From Progne subis subis (lineage: Eukaryota > Chordata > Aves > Passeriformes > Hirundinidae): a stretch of 64,000 nt of DNA. Each line of letters starts with the position of its first letter. The stretch's first letter is position 1. The position numbers and the translations under genes are program-made. Location: positions 124,001 to 188,000 of the forward strand of contig JAKJHU010000133.1 in assembly GCA_022316685.1 (NCBI GenBank), written 5' to 3'. Below, piece after piece: positions 48,541 to 59,135 of this stretch. Under the pieces are notes generated by a model. It was not told the DNA's origin. It ran no database searches and saw only the letters and a list, made by a program, of their open reading frames with translations.

Positions 48541-51500
48541 GTAAGAAATAATCTTCACTGTGTCTATTCCTTGTTTTATGCTTTGTATTCATGTCTTTGG
48601 GGATTGTCACCCAGGAGAAGGATGTTAGTGTCCATGGGAAGGATCTCATTTTCCTTTCTGCAGTCAGAACTTGCTTTAATGGCCCTGTTCTCCAAACATG
48701 AAACGCTAATAAACTGTCCTGTTCTCATTCACCTGATTGCTCCTATGTTTGATTTGTTCTGCTGTTTGATCCGAGAACAGTGAAAGCTGTTCTCCTTAAA
48801 TGCCTTCCCAAACTAACTTTTTGTGGCATCGCTGAGTTCCAGTGTGCTGACCCCCTGTGCTCTGACTAGTCTGCAGCCCAAGTTAAGCCGCTGAGGTTCT
48901 CTCCGGATGGGTAAGAAGACAAAGCTGGCTTTTGAGCTCACGCACACTGGCCAGGATAAAACACAGAGTGTTCCTCTACTCCCTTCCCAAAGCATGTCAC
49001 TGGGAGGCCACGGCAGCCTGGGATAATTCCAGCAAGGAGGAATTTGCTTCCTGTTGGGATGTTCAGCATGGCTTTCTGTCACGAGCCGTGGCCACTGGTG
49101 CTCTGGTGCGCTCTCGCTCCCGTGGCGTGGCTCCAAGGATGGTTGTGCCCGTGAGGGAGCCCTGCAGAGCCCAGGCAGCATCTGGCTGCCCACACACCCC
49201 TAAAGCCTCACCCCGTTGGGCAGCGCTGCGTCACGTTCCGCTGTGTTTCAGTGCTCCTCACAGAATGAGTGTCCCCTCTGCTCTGTCCCCTGCTTTCCTT
49301 CCCTTTCAATGGGAGCAGGTGGGACCAAGCTACTCTCGGAAGGACCCACCTGAGAGCTCTCCCAGCACCATGCACTGACAGAAACTACTTCCTGCCACCC
49401 TGAAGGAGGTTCCAGCTCTGTTTCTATTTGAAACTTTGTGTTTCTACAAGCACATAGCTCTGGAAGGACCACTGGCTTCTGCTGCAATAAGTAGCACAAT
49501 GATGTGGTGGATGCTTGCTGTTGAGGCTCTTGTTCTCTCAGAGAGGAGAAAATAAGTGTGGATGTGTGAACCAGGAGGAGAAAGGATTGTATATGTCTAA
49601 ATTCCAAACTCTTTGTTCAGTGAGCAGGTGGGAACCTTTAACTGCACAGAGACTTTCCTGTAATTAAAGAATTGTGGTCTTCAAAAGAAATACAGGCATG
49701 AGCAGTTTGTGTTGTTCCTTCAGCTCTGCAGATCACTGCAAACTTGCAACTTCAGTCCATGGAGTAAGAAGACAAGGTGGTGGCCTCTAGTGGCCTCAGT
49801 TTGGAAACATACTGCTCTGGAAAGCAACTAATGAGAGAAGGTCCTGTAGGGTCTGTTGGACACAGCCAGAGTGCCTCCAGCTCAGGTGGTCTGGAGCTGC
49901 AGAGCCATGGAAGCCAAGGTGGTGCAGAACAGAAACGCTGCTGGAGGTGGACATGTTCTCACACTTCCTCGAGAGACATGAGCTGAAGGAAGCTGTGGTC
50001 CAGCTGAAAATGAGCTTCAGGTCCTTGAGACTGCTGCTGACTCTGCTCTCTGCCTGTTCTTGCTGCATCTGACAACCAAAGTGGCCTTTTGTTAGTAGAA
50101 CAAATACACAAGAAATTGGAAAATCTCTCTTCTCAAGTGCTACTAGATTTTTACTAGTTTTTGCAAAACCTTAAGCATGTAGTGATTACTTGAGGGCACT
50201 GTGACATGCCTTGTTTGACTGCTACTCCAAAAAGAGGAATATAAAATCTCTGAAGAAAGAAGCATTGAATTGGACCTTTCCAAAAGGAAACTGTTGTGTC
50301 CACTTTCATGATGCCTTGAAGTGGGAGAAGCAGCCCTGCTGTGTTTGTCTGGAGGAAGATAATCTCTGCAGAGCATCCCTGTTAGTCACTAGTGTGGGAG
50401 TTGAGCCAGGAAGGAATCTACTAATTCTGGTTGGACTCTCATCCTTGCTTCTTGCACTACCTGAGTAGCTGTTGTGCAGAGTCTGAAGGAATAAGTAAGG
50501 AATTATGAAAGAAAATGCAAGTCCATCAATTTCCTTTAATGTGGAGAGCAGCAAGTGGAAACAACCATACCTGTCAGGTGATTAGGTCTCTGGTTGTTTT
50601 TGGGAATTCTTCCCACCAGTCTGTGAATCCAGTAAGACTCACATCCAGCTGTTGGATCCATGGATGTCTGTGTCCCGTTGTGCACATCAGATATCCAGGG
50701 CTGTCCTCTCCTTGCAGCTGACTTCTGAGGAAGAGGAGGCAGAAGTGACAGAAATGTACAGTACTTCAGGTTGTGATTGAGGGAATGAGCTTTGTTCTTG
50801 TCTGGGGTGTGACACCTGCTACCAAAGCCAGAGAGAAGTGAAGAGGAGCAAGACAGGCTTGGTAACCTCAAGAAGTTTGGTGGCAAAGCTGCTCCTCAGA
50901 CCTGCTCTTGCAAAGGTGACAGAGCAGTGCAGCATTTCCCTGAGTGACTGCACAATTCAACTGGCGATTCAGAACCTTGGCTGAGGCAGGAGAAAGAAAA
51001 TGAACATTTGCACTGATCTGAATTCAATGCCAAGTGCCCGAGGTGCCAACTTAACACAGCAATTGTTCTTGAAGGTCACAGAAGCTCCTTTATTCCATGG
51101 CAGTACTGCAGCTCCTGGCCTCAGCCATCGTGCAGGCTCTGGGCATTTTTATTTAGTGTTGAGGCACAAAATCCATTAATTGAAGGCAGGTACAGAGAAC
51201 TGAGAAACCTGCTTTTGCTAAGCCAAGTATCAAGCAGAGTGATAAGCAATCACAGCGGTATCGTCCAGATCTTGCTCTTCGCCCTTGGCTTCAATCCCAG
51301 CTTCCCAGCCTTTGCTGGATTTGGTGCATAAACAGGAGCCTGGCCTACCTACGGCTTACACACGTTTTTACATCAGAGATCCTTTCTGTGGGCTGTGCAG
51401 CGTGTGGAGGCTGAGCAGCAGTGGATGGGACCATGCTGAGGTTCCGTGCTGTGCTGGTGTGGGAAGACAAAGGTGGTCTGTGAAATGATCACAGTCCTTT

Positions 51501-51597
51501 GCGCCTGGCGTAGCACGATGCCCATACTATGTATATTAGATGCTTTGTGCCAGCTGTGAGCCTGTGATACAACAGTGTTTTTATTGTCTGTGTATCA

Positions 51598-51945
51598 TAA
51601 AATCATGGAATACCCTGAGGAAAGGGAACTGCAGTCCAACCCCTGGTCCTGCACCCCAACAGCGCCACCCTGTGCATCCCTGAGAGCGGTGTCCAAACAC
51701 TCCTGGAGCTCTGGCAGCCTCGGGGCTGTGCCCATTCCCTGGGGAGCCTGGGCAGTACCCAGCACCTCTAGGGGAAAACTTTTCCCTGAGATCCCTTCCC
51801 TGACACAGCTCCAGCCCTTCCCTCAGGTCTTGTCACTGTCACAGAGATCAGAGATCAGAGCTGTCCCTCATGAGGAGCTGCAGCCCCCAGTGGGGTCTGA
51901 CCTCAGGCTCCAGGGTGAACAGACCAAGTATCCTCAACCATTTTT
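51598..51945 (-). repeat. CR1 LINE 3' fragment, third subfamily
   Basis: Antisense: AAAATCATGGAATACCCTGA, CCCATTCCCTGGGGAGCCTG, and GAGCTGCAGCCCCCAGTGGG, which is the complement of a block in 38943-39360. Confidence 0.87.
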
Positions 51946-52073
51946 GGTGCCATCGAAAGAAGTGACTATTCCAGTACAACCATCTTCCAGCAGCTCCTGG
52001 TGTGAGGTATCACAGGACATGTCCGTCTGTCCTCAGTGAACACAGTGGCAGCCAGCAAAGCTTGGGCAGGTGA

Positions 52074-52873
52074 AGGGATGGATGGATGGATGGATGGATG
52101 GATGGGTGGATCGATCAGGGATGGATAGATGGATGAGGGATGGATGGGTGGATGGATGGATGGATGGATCAGGGATGGATAGATGGATGAGGGATGGATG
52201 GGTGGATGGATGGATGGATGGATGGATCAGGGATGGATAGATGGATGAGGGATGGATGGGTGGATGGATGGAGGGAGGGAGGGATGGATGGATGGAGGGA
52301 GGGAGGGAGGGATGGATGGATGGATGGACAGATGGATGGACAGATGGATGGACAGATGGATCAGGGATGGATGGGTGGATGAGTGGATGGATCAGGGATG
52401 GATGGATGGATGAGGGATGGATGGGTGGATGGATCAGGGATGGATGGATGGATCAGGGATGGATGGATAGATCAGGGATGGATGGATGGGTGGATGGGTG
52501 GATGGATCAGGGATGGATGGATGGATGGATGGGTGGATGGATCAGGGATGGATGGATGGATCAGGAATGGATGGATGAATGGATAGATGAGGGGTGGATG
52601 GGTGGATGGATGGGTGGATGGGTGGATGGATCAGGGATGGATGGATGGATGGATGGATGGGTGGATGGATCAGGGATGGATGGATGGATCAGGGATGGAT
52701 GGATGGATCAGGAATGGATGGATGAATGGATAGATGAGGGGTGGATGGGTGGATGGATGGGTGGATGGGTGGATGGATCAGGGATGGATGGATGAATGGA
52801 TGGGTGGATGGGTGGATGGATCAGGGATGGATGGATGAATGGATGGGTGAATGGATGGATGGGTGGATGGGAT
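52074..52873. repeat. GGAT tetranucleotide array with higher-order units, about 800 bp
   Basis: Uninterrupted variants of GGAT, with GGGT, GAGG and ATCAGGG interruptions arranged in larger repeats. A unit of roughly 145 bases containing ATCAGGAATGGATGGATGAA and GGATAGATGAGGGGTGGATG appears twice (about 52558-52700 and 52705-52790 onward). The + strand, which is the PPP1R12B sense strand, is almost free of C. Its long Met-Asp-Gly-Trp reading frames are an artefact of the repeat. Confidence 0.95.
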
Positions 52874-53267
52874 ATGGTGAGCAGGTATCTTGCTGCTGCA
52901 GTATCACTGCAGCTTTCCTGCAGTTCTGTAGCTGTAGCTCTGTCTTGGCATCTGTTGATTTATCCAATGTCAGAACTGTGTGTGCCCAGTGAGCTGCTCT
53001 GTCAGTTTGATGACCTCAGGGGCTCAAACCCCATCCTTTGCTGGCTCCCTGCCCTCCTGTTTTGCTTCCCTTGGTTTTGCAAAGCTTTTCAAAGAGGTGT
53101 CTTCGTTCTGTCATGGAGAGTAAATGTAGTGCTTTTGAGCAGCTAAGAATGAAGCTGATGGCTGAGGGATATACAAAGTACTTCAGATTTGTACAGGAAT
53201 GAGCCCTTGGACAAAATGTCCTGGGATGCAGCAGATTCTTTCCCAGCTGCAACCAGCTCTGGGTCAT

Positions 53268-53402
53268 CACAGAATCCCAGGCTGCCATGGACAGGGACAC
53301 CTTCCACTATCCCAGGCTGCTCCAAGCCCTGTCCAACCTGGCCATGGACACTTCCAAGGGTGGGATGGCCACAGCTTCTCTGGGCAACCTGAGTAGTGCA
53401 GG
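53268..53402 (-). repeat. CR1 LINE 3' fragment
   Basis: Antisense: TCACAGAATCCCAGGCTGCC, CATGGACAGGGACACCTTCC and CTCCAAGCCCTGTCCAACCT. Confidence 0.85.
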
Positions 53403-53967
53403 TTGGGGGGACGGTCATTGTCTTTGTGTCATGGTAGATTCTTTCATGATGCTTCTTGTTCAGGACAGACAGCACCTCCCTTTGAGTGCTTTCTGCTCAT
53501 GAAGGTAGAAAGGAGCCCCCTTCCCTCTGTCTTCTTCTGCCACTGTGAGCTCTCAAGTAAGAGGATGTGGAGAGGAATATAGTGTTTTATGGCACTGCTT
53601 TGGTTTGGAACTGGGATTTTGTCACTTGAACTTACAACTCTTCTTGTGGATGTTTCGTGCTCCTGCCCAGTGTTGGGGCTCCCTCCATCATGCAGGATGG
53701 GTTCTTGTTCTTGTGGCCCAGCTGCCTGACCTCTCAGGAGGAAGGACAGCAGGGATGCCACTCAGCAGCTCTGCAGCTCTCAGCATCTCCTGGCACCCAC
53801 AGTGCTGTAAATGTCCAGCCCATGAGTTCACTCCGGCATTACTGGGAACAGTGTCATCCTTGTGGCACTGGGACGTCTGCATGGCTTGTACCATTTCCCT
53901 GTTCTGCTTCCTCATGGCTCTTCTGTTCCCTACCTCCCATTGCTGCTGTACCTGTGCAAGCCCTGGT

Positions 53968-54084
53968 TTGTACCCATGTCCAGTTTGTACCCATGTGCAG
54001 TCTGTACCCATGTGCAGTTTGTACCTGTGCCCAGTTTGTACCCATGTCCAGTTTGTACCCATGTCCAGTTTGTTCCTGTGCAAG
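53968..54084. repeat. 18-bp minisatellite, about 6 copies
   Basis: The unit GTTTGTACCCATGTCCA varies at two or three positions per copy (GTGCA, CTGTGCC). Confidence 0.9.
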
Positions 54085-54901
54085 CCCCAGTGTGGGGCCT
54101 GATCTCTGCCCAGTCCTGTGCCCCTCTTTGCTTTTGTCACCAAGAATGCCCTCCTGGCACATCCCCACTGCGGGGAATGCTCTCATTCAGACTCCTCTTC
54201 CTAAAATGAGCAGTTTAAGGTTCAGACTTATCCCTTCTGAAGGTCAAAGATAAATTGAGCCCTGTGACAGAGAAGAGTTGGATCTGGACAGGGATGAGAA
54301 CTCCCCCCAAACCCCAGAGGTTTTGGCAGGACTGAGCCTGGGCAGACCCAGGAGCATCACTCAAGGATCAGGGACACAAGCAGACACCGTAACTGTCTCG
54401 GTGATCTGCTATGGAACAGTGACGATTTCAGGTGCTTCAGTATGTGCTTTTGGGATTTTCCAGGAAGTTCTGATTGCTCTTTGCTCCACACAGCTGCTTT
54501 GGCTTTTAGGGATACATGAAAAAAAGGAGCTTTAAAGAAATTCTCAGTTCCCAGCAGTGCTTTCAGAGCCTTTATAGGTGTTAAGTCACTGGTGATAGGT
54601 CTCACAGCAGTTCCCAAGTCCCAGGGCTGTCTGGGTAAACTAGAATATAATCCTGCTTTGTGGTGGGAAATCCCTGTATTTGACCTTTTTTAAGACTTTG
54701 GGGGCCCCTGGAGAAAGGGCTGATTCACAAAATATCCTTGGTGTTTTGTGAGACTTTCCCCTTCCAGCACTCACTGCTACTAATTTCTTTTAGTCTCTTA
54801 TTTTCTTTCACTGCCTATGGACTAAACTCTCATTTCTGTGCCCATTTGTTTCCATGATGTTCTCTCTGTATTTCTCTGTCCACTCCTCTCACTCTCTGCA
54901 G

Positions 54902-55036
54902 AATCTCCACCAGCTCAAACAGATTCACACTCTGAGGCAGATGAATGAGCAGCTGCTGGCTGAGAACAGGGCTCTGACCCGGGTCGTAGCCAGGCTTTCT
55001 CTGCCCACCAAGCCCTCAGAATCAGAGGAGCTGTAG
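54902..55036 (+). CDS. PPP1R12B: PPP1R12B proximal alternative last exon
   Basis: Follows CTCTGCAG in phase 0. Forty-four codons then TAG (55034-55036): [33 protein letters not shown], ending in the acidic tail ESEEL. Leucines at peptide positions 11, 18, 25 and 32 make a heptad zipper. It replaces the distal exon at 58821. I recognise the [20 protein letters not shown] segment as an alternative PPP1R12B C-terminus, matching the existence of two small-subunit isoforms (M21A/M21B type) in heart. A poly(A) signal candidate lies at 56092-56097. Confidence 0.9.
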   Translation, partial: NLHQLKQIHTLRQMNEQLLAENRALTRVVARLSLPTKPSESEEL

Positions 55037-55359
55037 CTGCTTTCCCTCCGGCTCATCTTGCCTCCCTCTTCCACACTTCCAGGCAGGTCTCTGCTCCCTG
55101 GCTGGGCACTTCCCACTCGCCTCCTTGCTCTCCAGGGTGTCTGGTGATGCTTTTTGCTCAAAAGCTTGTGGCAGAAGATCTCCAAACTCCAAGAGCATGG
55201 TGTTGCTGCCACGGCAGGGCTTTGCTGGAGCTCTGCTCACCCCGCTGGCTCTTGCTGTGCATGGCAGATGCTGCCCCTGCCAGCTTAGCACTGGGGAATG
55301 GCTTTGGGGTGGCTTGGCAGTGCCAGCAGCTCCTTGCCTGGTACTTTGCCTTGAAACAG

Positions 55360-55487
55360 ACCCACAGAACGGTTTGTGTTGGAATGGGCGTTAAAGTTCA
55401 TCTCATTTCACCCCTTACCATTGGCAGGGACAATCTCACTAGACCAGGTTGCTCCAAGCCTCCTCCATCCTGGCCTTGGACACTTGA
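55360..55487 (-). repeat. CR1 LINE 3' fragment within proximal 3' UTR
   Basis: Antisense: CACAGAACGGTTTGTGTTGG, TTGGCAGGGACAATCTCACT and CCTGGCCTTGGACACTTG. Confidence 0.82.
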
Positions 55488-56091
55488 AAATAGGTGGTTT
55501 ATGCTACATGTCTGCTTATAGTAGAATTCTTTTTCAGTTGGACTTAGTTCAGGGAGAAGTTGGCACTCAGCAAATCAGATTATCCAAAGGCAGGAAATTT
55601 TCAGGAATGTTGTGAAAAGCTAACATTTTAGATGGAATGGGTATTTTTAGAAAAACTACAAACTGAGCTGTCCTCTGCAGTTTTTCTTGGTCACTTGAAC
55701 AAAAAGGACACGCTCCTTTCCTTATTTTAAAATGAAAATTTTGCGTATGAGTCCACAGGTTCAGCAACCCCCTGCCTCTTGTGGGCTGGCACAGGGTGGG
55801 GGATGCAGCAAGAGCCAGACCAGAGCACTCTGTTTTTACCTTCTGTTTTAAGTCCAGTGTAGGACAATTAATGTTTGAAACCCGAGGATGAGTCTTCCCT
55901 AAACTTTGCCCTCACACATCATACAGTTAAATTGTGTCTCTTCCTGCTCCTTCATTGGTTCAAGGCTAAAATAATGCTGTAAATGCTCCTTTCTTGAGGC
56001 CCTACCTGTCCTTTGCAGGTTAGTAGGAATATTCATATCCCTTCAGACACAAGAAGCCGTGTGCTCATGTGGGCTGGAAGTGGCACCACAG

Positions 56092-56097
56092 AATAAA
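56092..56097 (+). terminator. PPP1R12B: candidate poly(A) signal for proximal last exon
   Basis: AATAAA about 1.06 kb after the proximal stop codon. No transcript evidence is available here. Confidence 0.4.
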
Positions 56098-56930
56098 AAA
56101 ATCTATTCTTAGCACACAAATTATATCAAGGCTGATTAATCATAGAAACAAACTAATCAGGGGAATTGTGGCTTCCCCTTTCCAGGAGTCTCAGCTCAAG
56201 CCCACATGTGTGTCACAAGGGCCGGGAGAGTTGGGTGTCATGTTGAGTGCCCTGGATTGTGCACATGGTGAGGTGTAATGATCTCAGAGCTCCAACCTGA
56301 CCCTGCCTCATTTCTTCCTATAAACCATGAGTTTAAGTCATTCTCCTTCCCCACATACTTTCACGTCTGAGAGGGGAAATTCACTTCAAGAGCTGATGTT
56401 TCACAACCTGCAAGTGACCTCTCCTCCTCCCAGGACGTGCCCACGTTATCACTGCCCTTCCATCCCCACTCTGCTCTGGCTGAGGCTCATCCTTCCCTCC
56501 TCATTTACAGGTTTGCAGTTCCCTACTGTGCCCGAGCTGGGGGAGAGTCATGGTCTGCAAGCTCTGCTGATTTATTTTCAACGCTTTTAGTAGGTCTAGC
56601 ACAGGATGTTGCTGGCGTGTGTAAACTCTGCCTCAGTGGTGTCTGTGGACATGGCAGCTGTACAGTGGTGTCGCTGGTTTAAGTTCTGCCAGATGTGCCA
56701 CACTCTGGCAGCAGTGCTTTTCAGTGAATCTCATTTTCCTGTATCCACATTATTTCTGAGGAGCAGCGTTCCCCAGTGCCCAGGTAACACACGGCCCTGC
56801 TGCTCAGAGCAGCCTCCAGCCCAGACTCAGGTGACACCAACACTGTGTCATGGTCACCCTGCCATTCCCTGGGGCTGGGCCACATCCCTGCTCACCATTG
56901 CTGTGAGACTTCTATAAAGCTGCTGGAAAC

Positions 56931-57020
56931 TTTCAGCCCCTCCAGCTTGTTCTCATGGGGATCATTTCACCTGACTTTCAGCCCTTCCAGCTTGTTCCCA
57001 TGGGGTTCATTTCACCTGAC
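56931..57020. repeat. 45-bp tandem duplication
   Basis: Two adjacent copies of TTTCAGCCC(C/T)TCCAGCTTGT continuing to TTTCACCTGAC, period 45, with a few mismatches. Confidence 0.9.
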
Positions 57021-58820
57021 TTCAAGCTACTCTGCTTCAAGTGGAGGAACACCCTGGGCTTGTACAGTGTAAGGCTGATGTGTAGCTTTCTGGAAGCCTC
57101 CCTTGGCATTGGTGGAGCTGGGTTATGACCAGGAAACGTGTCCAGAGGCACTTATTTCACGTGTATTTATACTTCTTCCTTTTCAAATAAGGGACACAGG
57201 TCACACAGAGCTCCCCTGTGAGGCACAGCCCCGTCAGGCTCCAACTGAGCCCTGGGACTGGGGTGATTCTCTCTGGCATAATTTCTGGGCAGCTGTGACA
57301 GATTCTCTCTACCAAAATGAGAGTCAGGACTTCACACACCCATTATCACAGCGATGGGCACTGCAGAGCCGCCCCAGGCAGTGACAGGGGTCTGACAGGA
57401 CTGTCTGTCTGCAGCCCAGGCACTGGGATGCACCGTGAGAGTGGCAGGTGAAGCTCAGGAGGAAACAGAAGAGAGCAGAGACATCCAGGGCTCTGCTGTG
57501 TCTCTAAGCTCCTGATCTCTTTGGTGATGGTGATGCCTCTTCTTTGGCCATGAGAAATGGCCCAAGGAGCCATGAGTGCTGTCCTGGTTACAGCCCAGCC
57601 ATGTGATACACCTGTCACACTCAGCATCACTGGCTGGAGCTCTGGCCAGCCCAGCACATGGACCCTTTCAAATTATCCCACACTGCAGGACCAACCTCTC
57701 CTTGCTCTCTAAAAAAAACCTCCCACCTGAAACATCCACCACCAGTGCCCACAGGGATGGAGTTGGGTGTGGTGGGCACCCCATGGCTTGGCCCAGCTGT
57801 GGAAGAAGGGAATTGCTCTGGTGGGAGCTGGTACTGCCCCAGGAGCTGCCCACACTCAGAGCTGGTGATCGTGGAGGGACTGCAAGTGGACGGGGGCAGA
57901 ACATTGTGGTCAAAGCTGAAACTCCAGGTTAGGAGGAAGGAGAAGATTTAGTGCAGATTTTTAATTTGAGGGAATCCCTCCAAGGTGCACCTGGGCAGAC
58001 AGAAGTTGTGGCTGAGCTCATTCAGCTACCTTGTGTGTGATCCCTCTCTGCCCTGGTACCCCTGCAGGCTTGGGGCTGGTCACCTGTGATCTGCTGGCAC
58101 CCATGGTGGGAGTGGCCCCTTGTGTGTCACACCCCAGGCAGGAGCAGGGGGTCTCCTGGTGCCCAGCAGCTGACAGAAGGTCACTCACTGCAGCACAGGA
58201 AGGGTTTCTGCCAATGGGAAATGCTGGAAGGGTCTTGTTGAAGCTATTTATTCTGTTTCCAAGGGCTTTTGTCTGTGTTGCAACCTCACTTGAGCACCCA
58301 GGAGGTACCTCCAGTGTCAGTGTGTCTACCAGTCCTCTGGCCTCAGCACTTAAGACTGTATTGCACATCTGTGGGGTACCAAGGAGATTTGGGGGTATCC
58401 TAAAGAGATTTGGCAAGGTCCAGTCCTAAATGAAGGTTCCAGACCTTCAGTTTCCCTTCTAGTCCTGGCAAAATGGAAAAAGCATATCAGGGAAACCAGC
58501 TTTACTGTTGTCTGCTGAGCTGTATTTAGCCTCTGGGCACAGGTTTGGGAAGAAGCAGCTCAGAAATGGTTCCTGCCTTGCTGTCCTGGTCCTGACCTGC
58601 TGCTGGGGCTGTGGCCTTGCTTCGCACCAGGGGCTCCCTGCCTCGGGGCTTCTGTCTCAGTGCTGTGCTCCAGGTCCCTCTCACTCATCACGCCTGGCAG
58701 GCAGCTTGTAGAAGCTCTGGAGGTGCTGCAGAGCCATGGAATGTGCTGGGTGGAGGGGATGCAATGTCCCCTCTTGCCCCCGAGCCCCTCTGATCCCACC
58801 TTGTCTCTGTCTCTCTGCAG

Positions 58821-58907
58821 ATTTTGACAGAGCTGAAGTCGGACAACCAAAGGCTGAAGGATGAGAACGGAGCCCTCATTCGTGTCATCAGCAAACTCTC
58901 CAAATAG
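58821..58907 (+). CDS. PPP1R12B: PPP1R12B distal last exon, leucine zipper terminus
   Basis: Follows TCTCTGCAG in phase 0. Twenty-eight codons then TAG (58905-58907): [20 protein letters not shown] then RVISKLSK, the near-invariant C-terminus of MYPT proteins. Leucines at positions 5, 12, 19 and 26 form the leucine zipper. In MYPT1 the equivalent zipper is required for cGMP-dependent kinase control of the phosphatase, and by analogy it may act likewise here. Confidence 0.97.
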   Translation: MLTELKSDNQRLKDENGALIRVISKLSK

Positions 58908-59104
58908 GAATCCTGAGCAAAGGCAGGACGAGGAGGGGTGTCCTACACCAGCTGCCAACCCCAGCACCGAGCCCTTCCCCCCTTCCCTTCCCATCACGTA
59001 CAGCAAGTGTTTCAGCTGTGGGATCAATGTCACACCTGCCTTGCCCTGCCCTTTGCTGTACATTCCCTTTCTACCCCCATTTCCCCCCAACACAACCCCT
59101 GCCA

Positions 59105-59135
<31 letters not shown>

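Larger units (their letters stand above)
48541..54901. other. intron before the first alternative last exon
   Basis: No exon recognised. It holds CR1 fragments (51598-51945, 53268-53402), the GGAT array (52074-52873) and an 18-bp minisatellite (53968-54084). A short coiled-coil-like reading near 49940-50030 is discussed as a finding. Confidence 0.6.
55037..58820. other. PPP1R12B: 3' UTR of proximal last exon, then intron
   Basis: The left part should be 3' UTR when the proximal exon is used and intron otherwise. It contains a CR1 fragment (55360-55487), AATAAA at 56092-56097 and a 45-bp tandem duplication (56931-57020). No other gene was recognised. Confidence 0.55.

Noticed and set aside
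52194..52992. Long reading frames rich in Met-Asp-Gly-Trp
   Set aside because: They are translations of the GGAT array, open in more than one frame, with no splice or start context.
53657..54253. 198-codon + strand ORF
   Set aside because: Much of it translates the 18-bp minisatellite, and no conserved domain was recognised.
10616..59000. PPP1R12A (MYPT1) as the gene identity
   Set aside because: The internal M20 exon, RRGTGI second site and PAQPDKPTTP segment fit PPP1R12B and not MYPT1.
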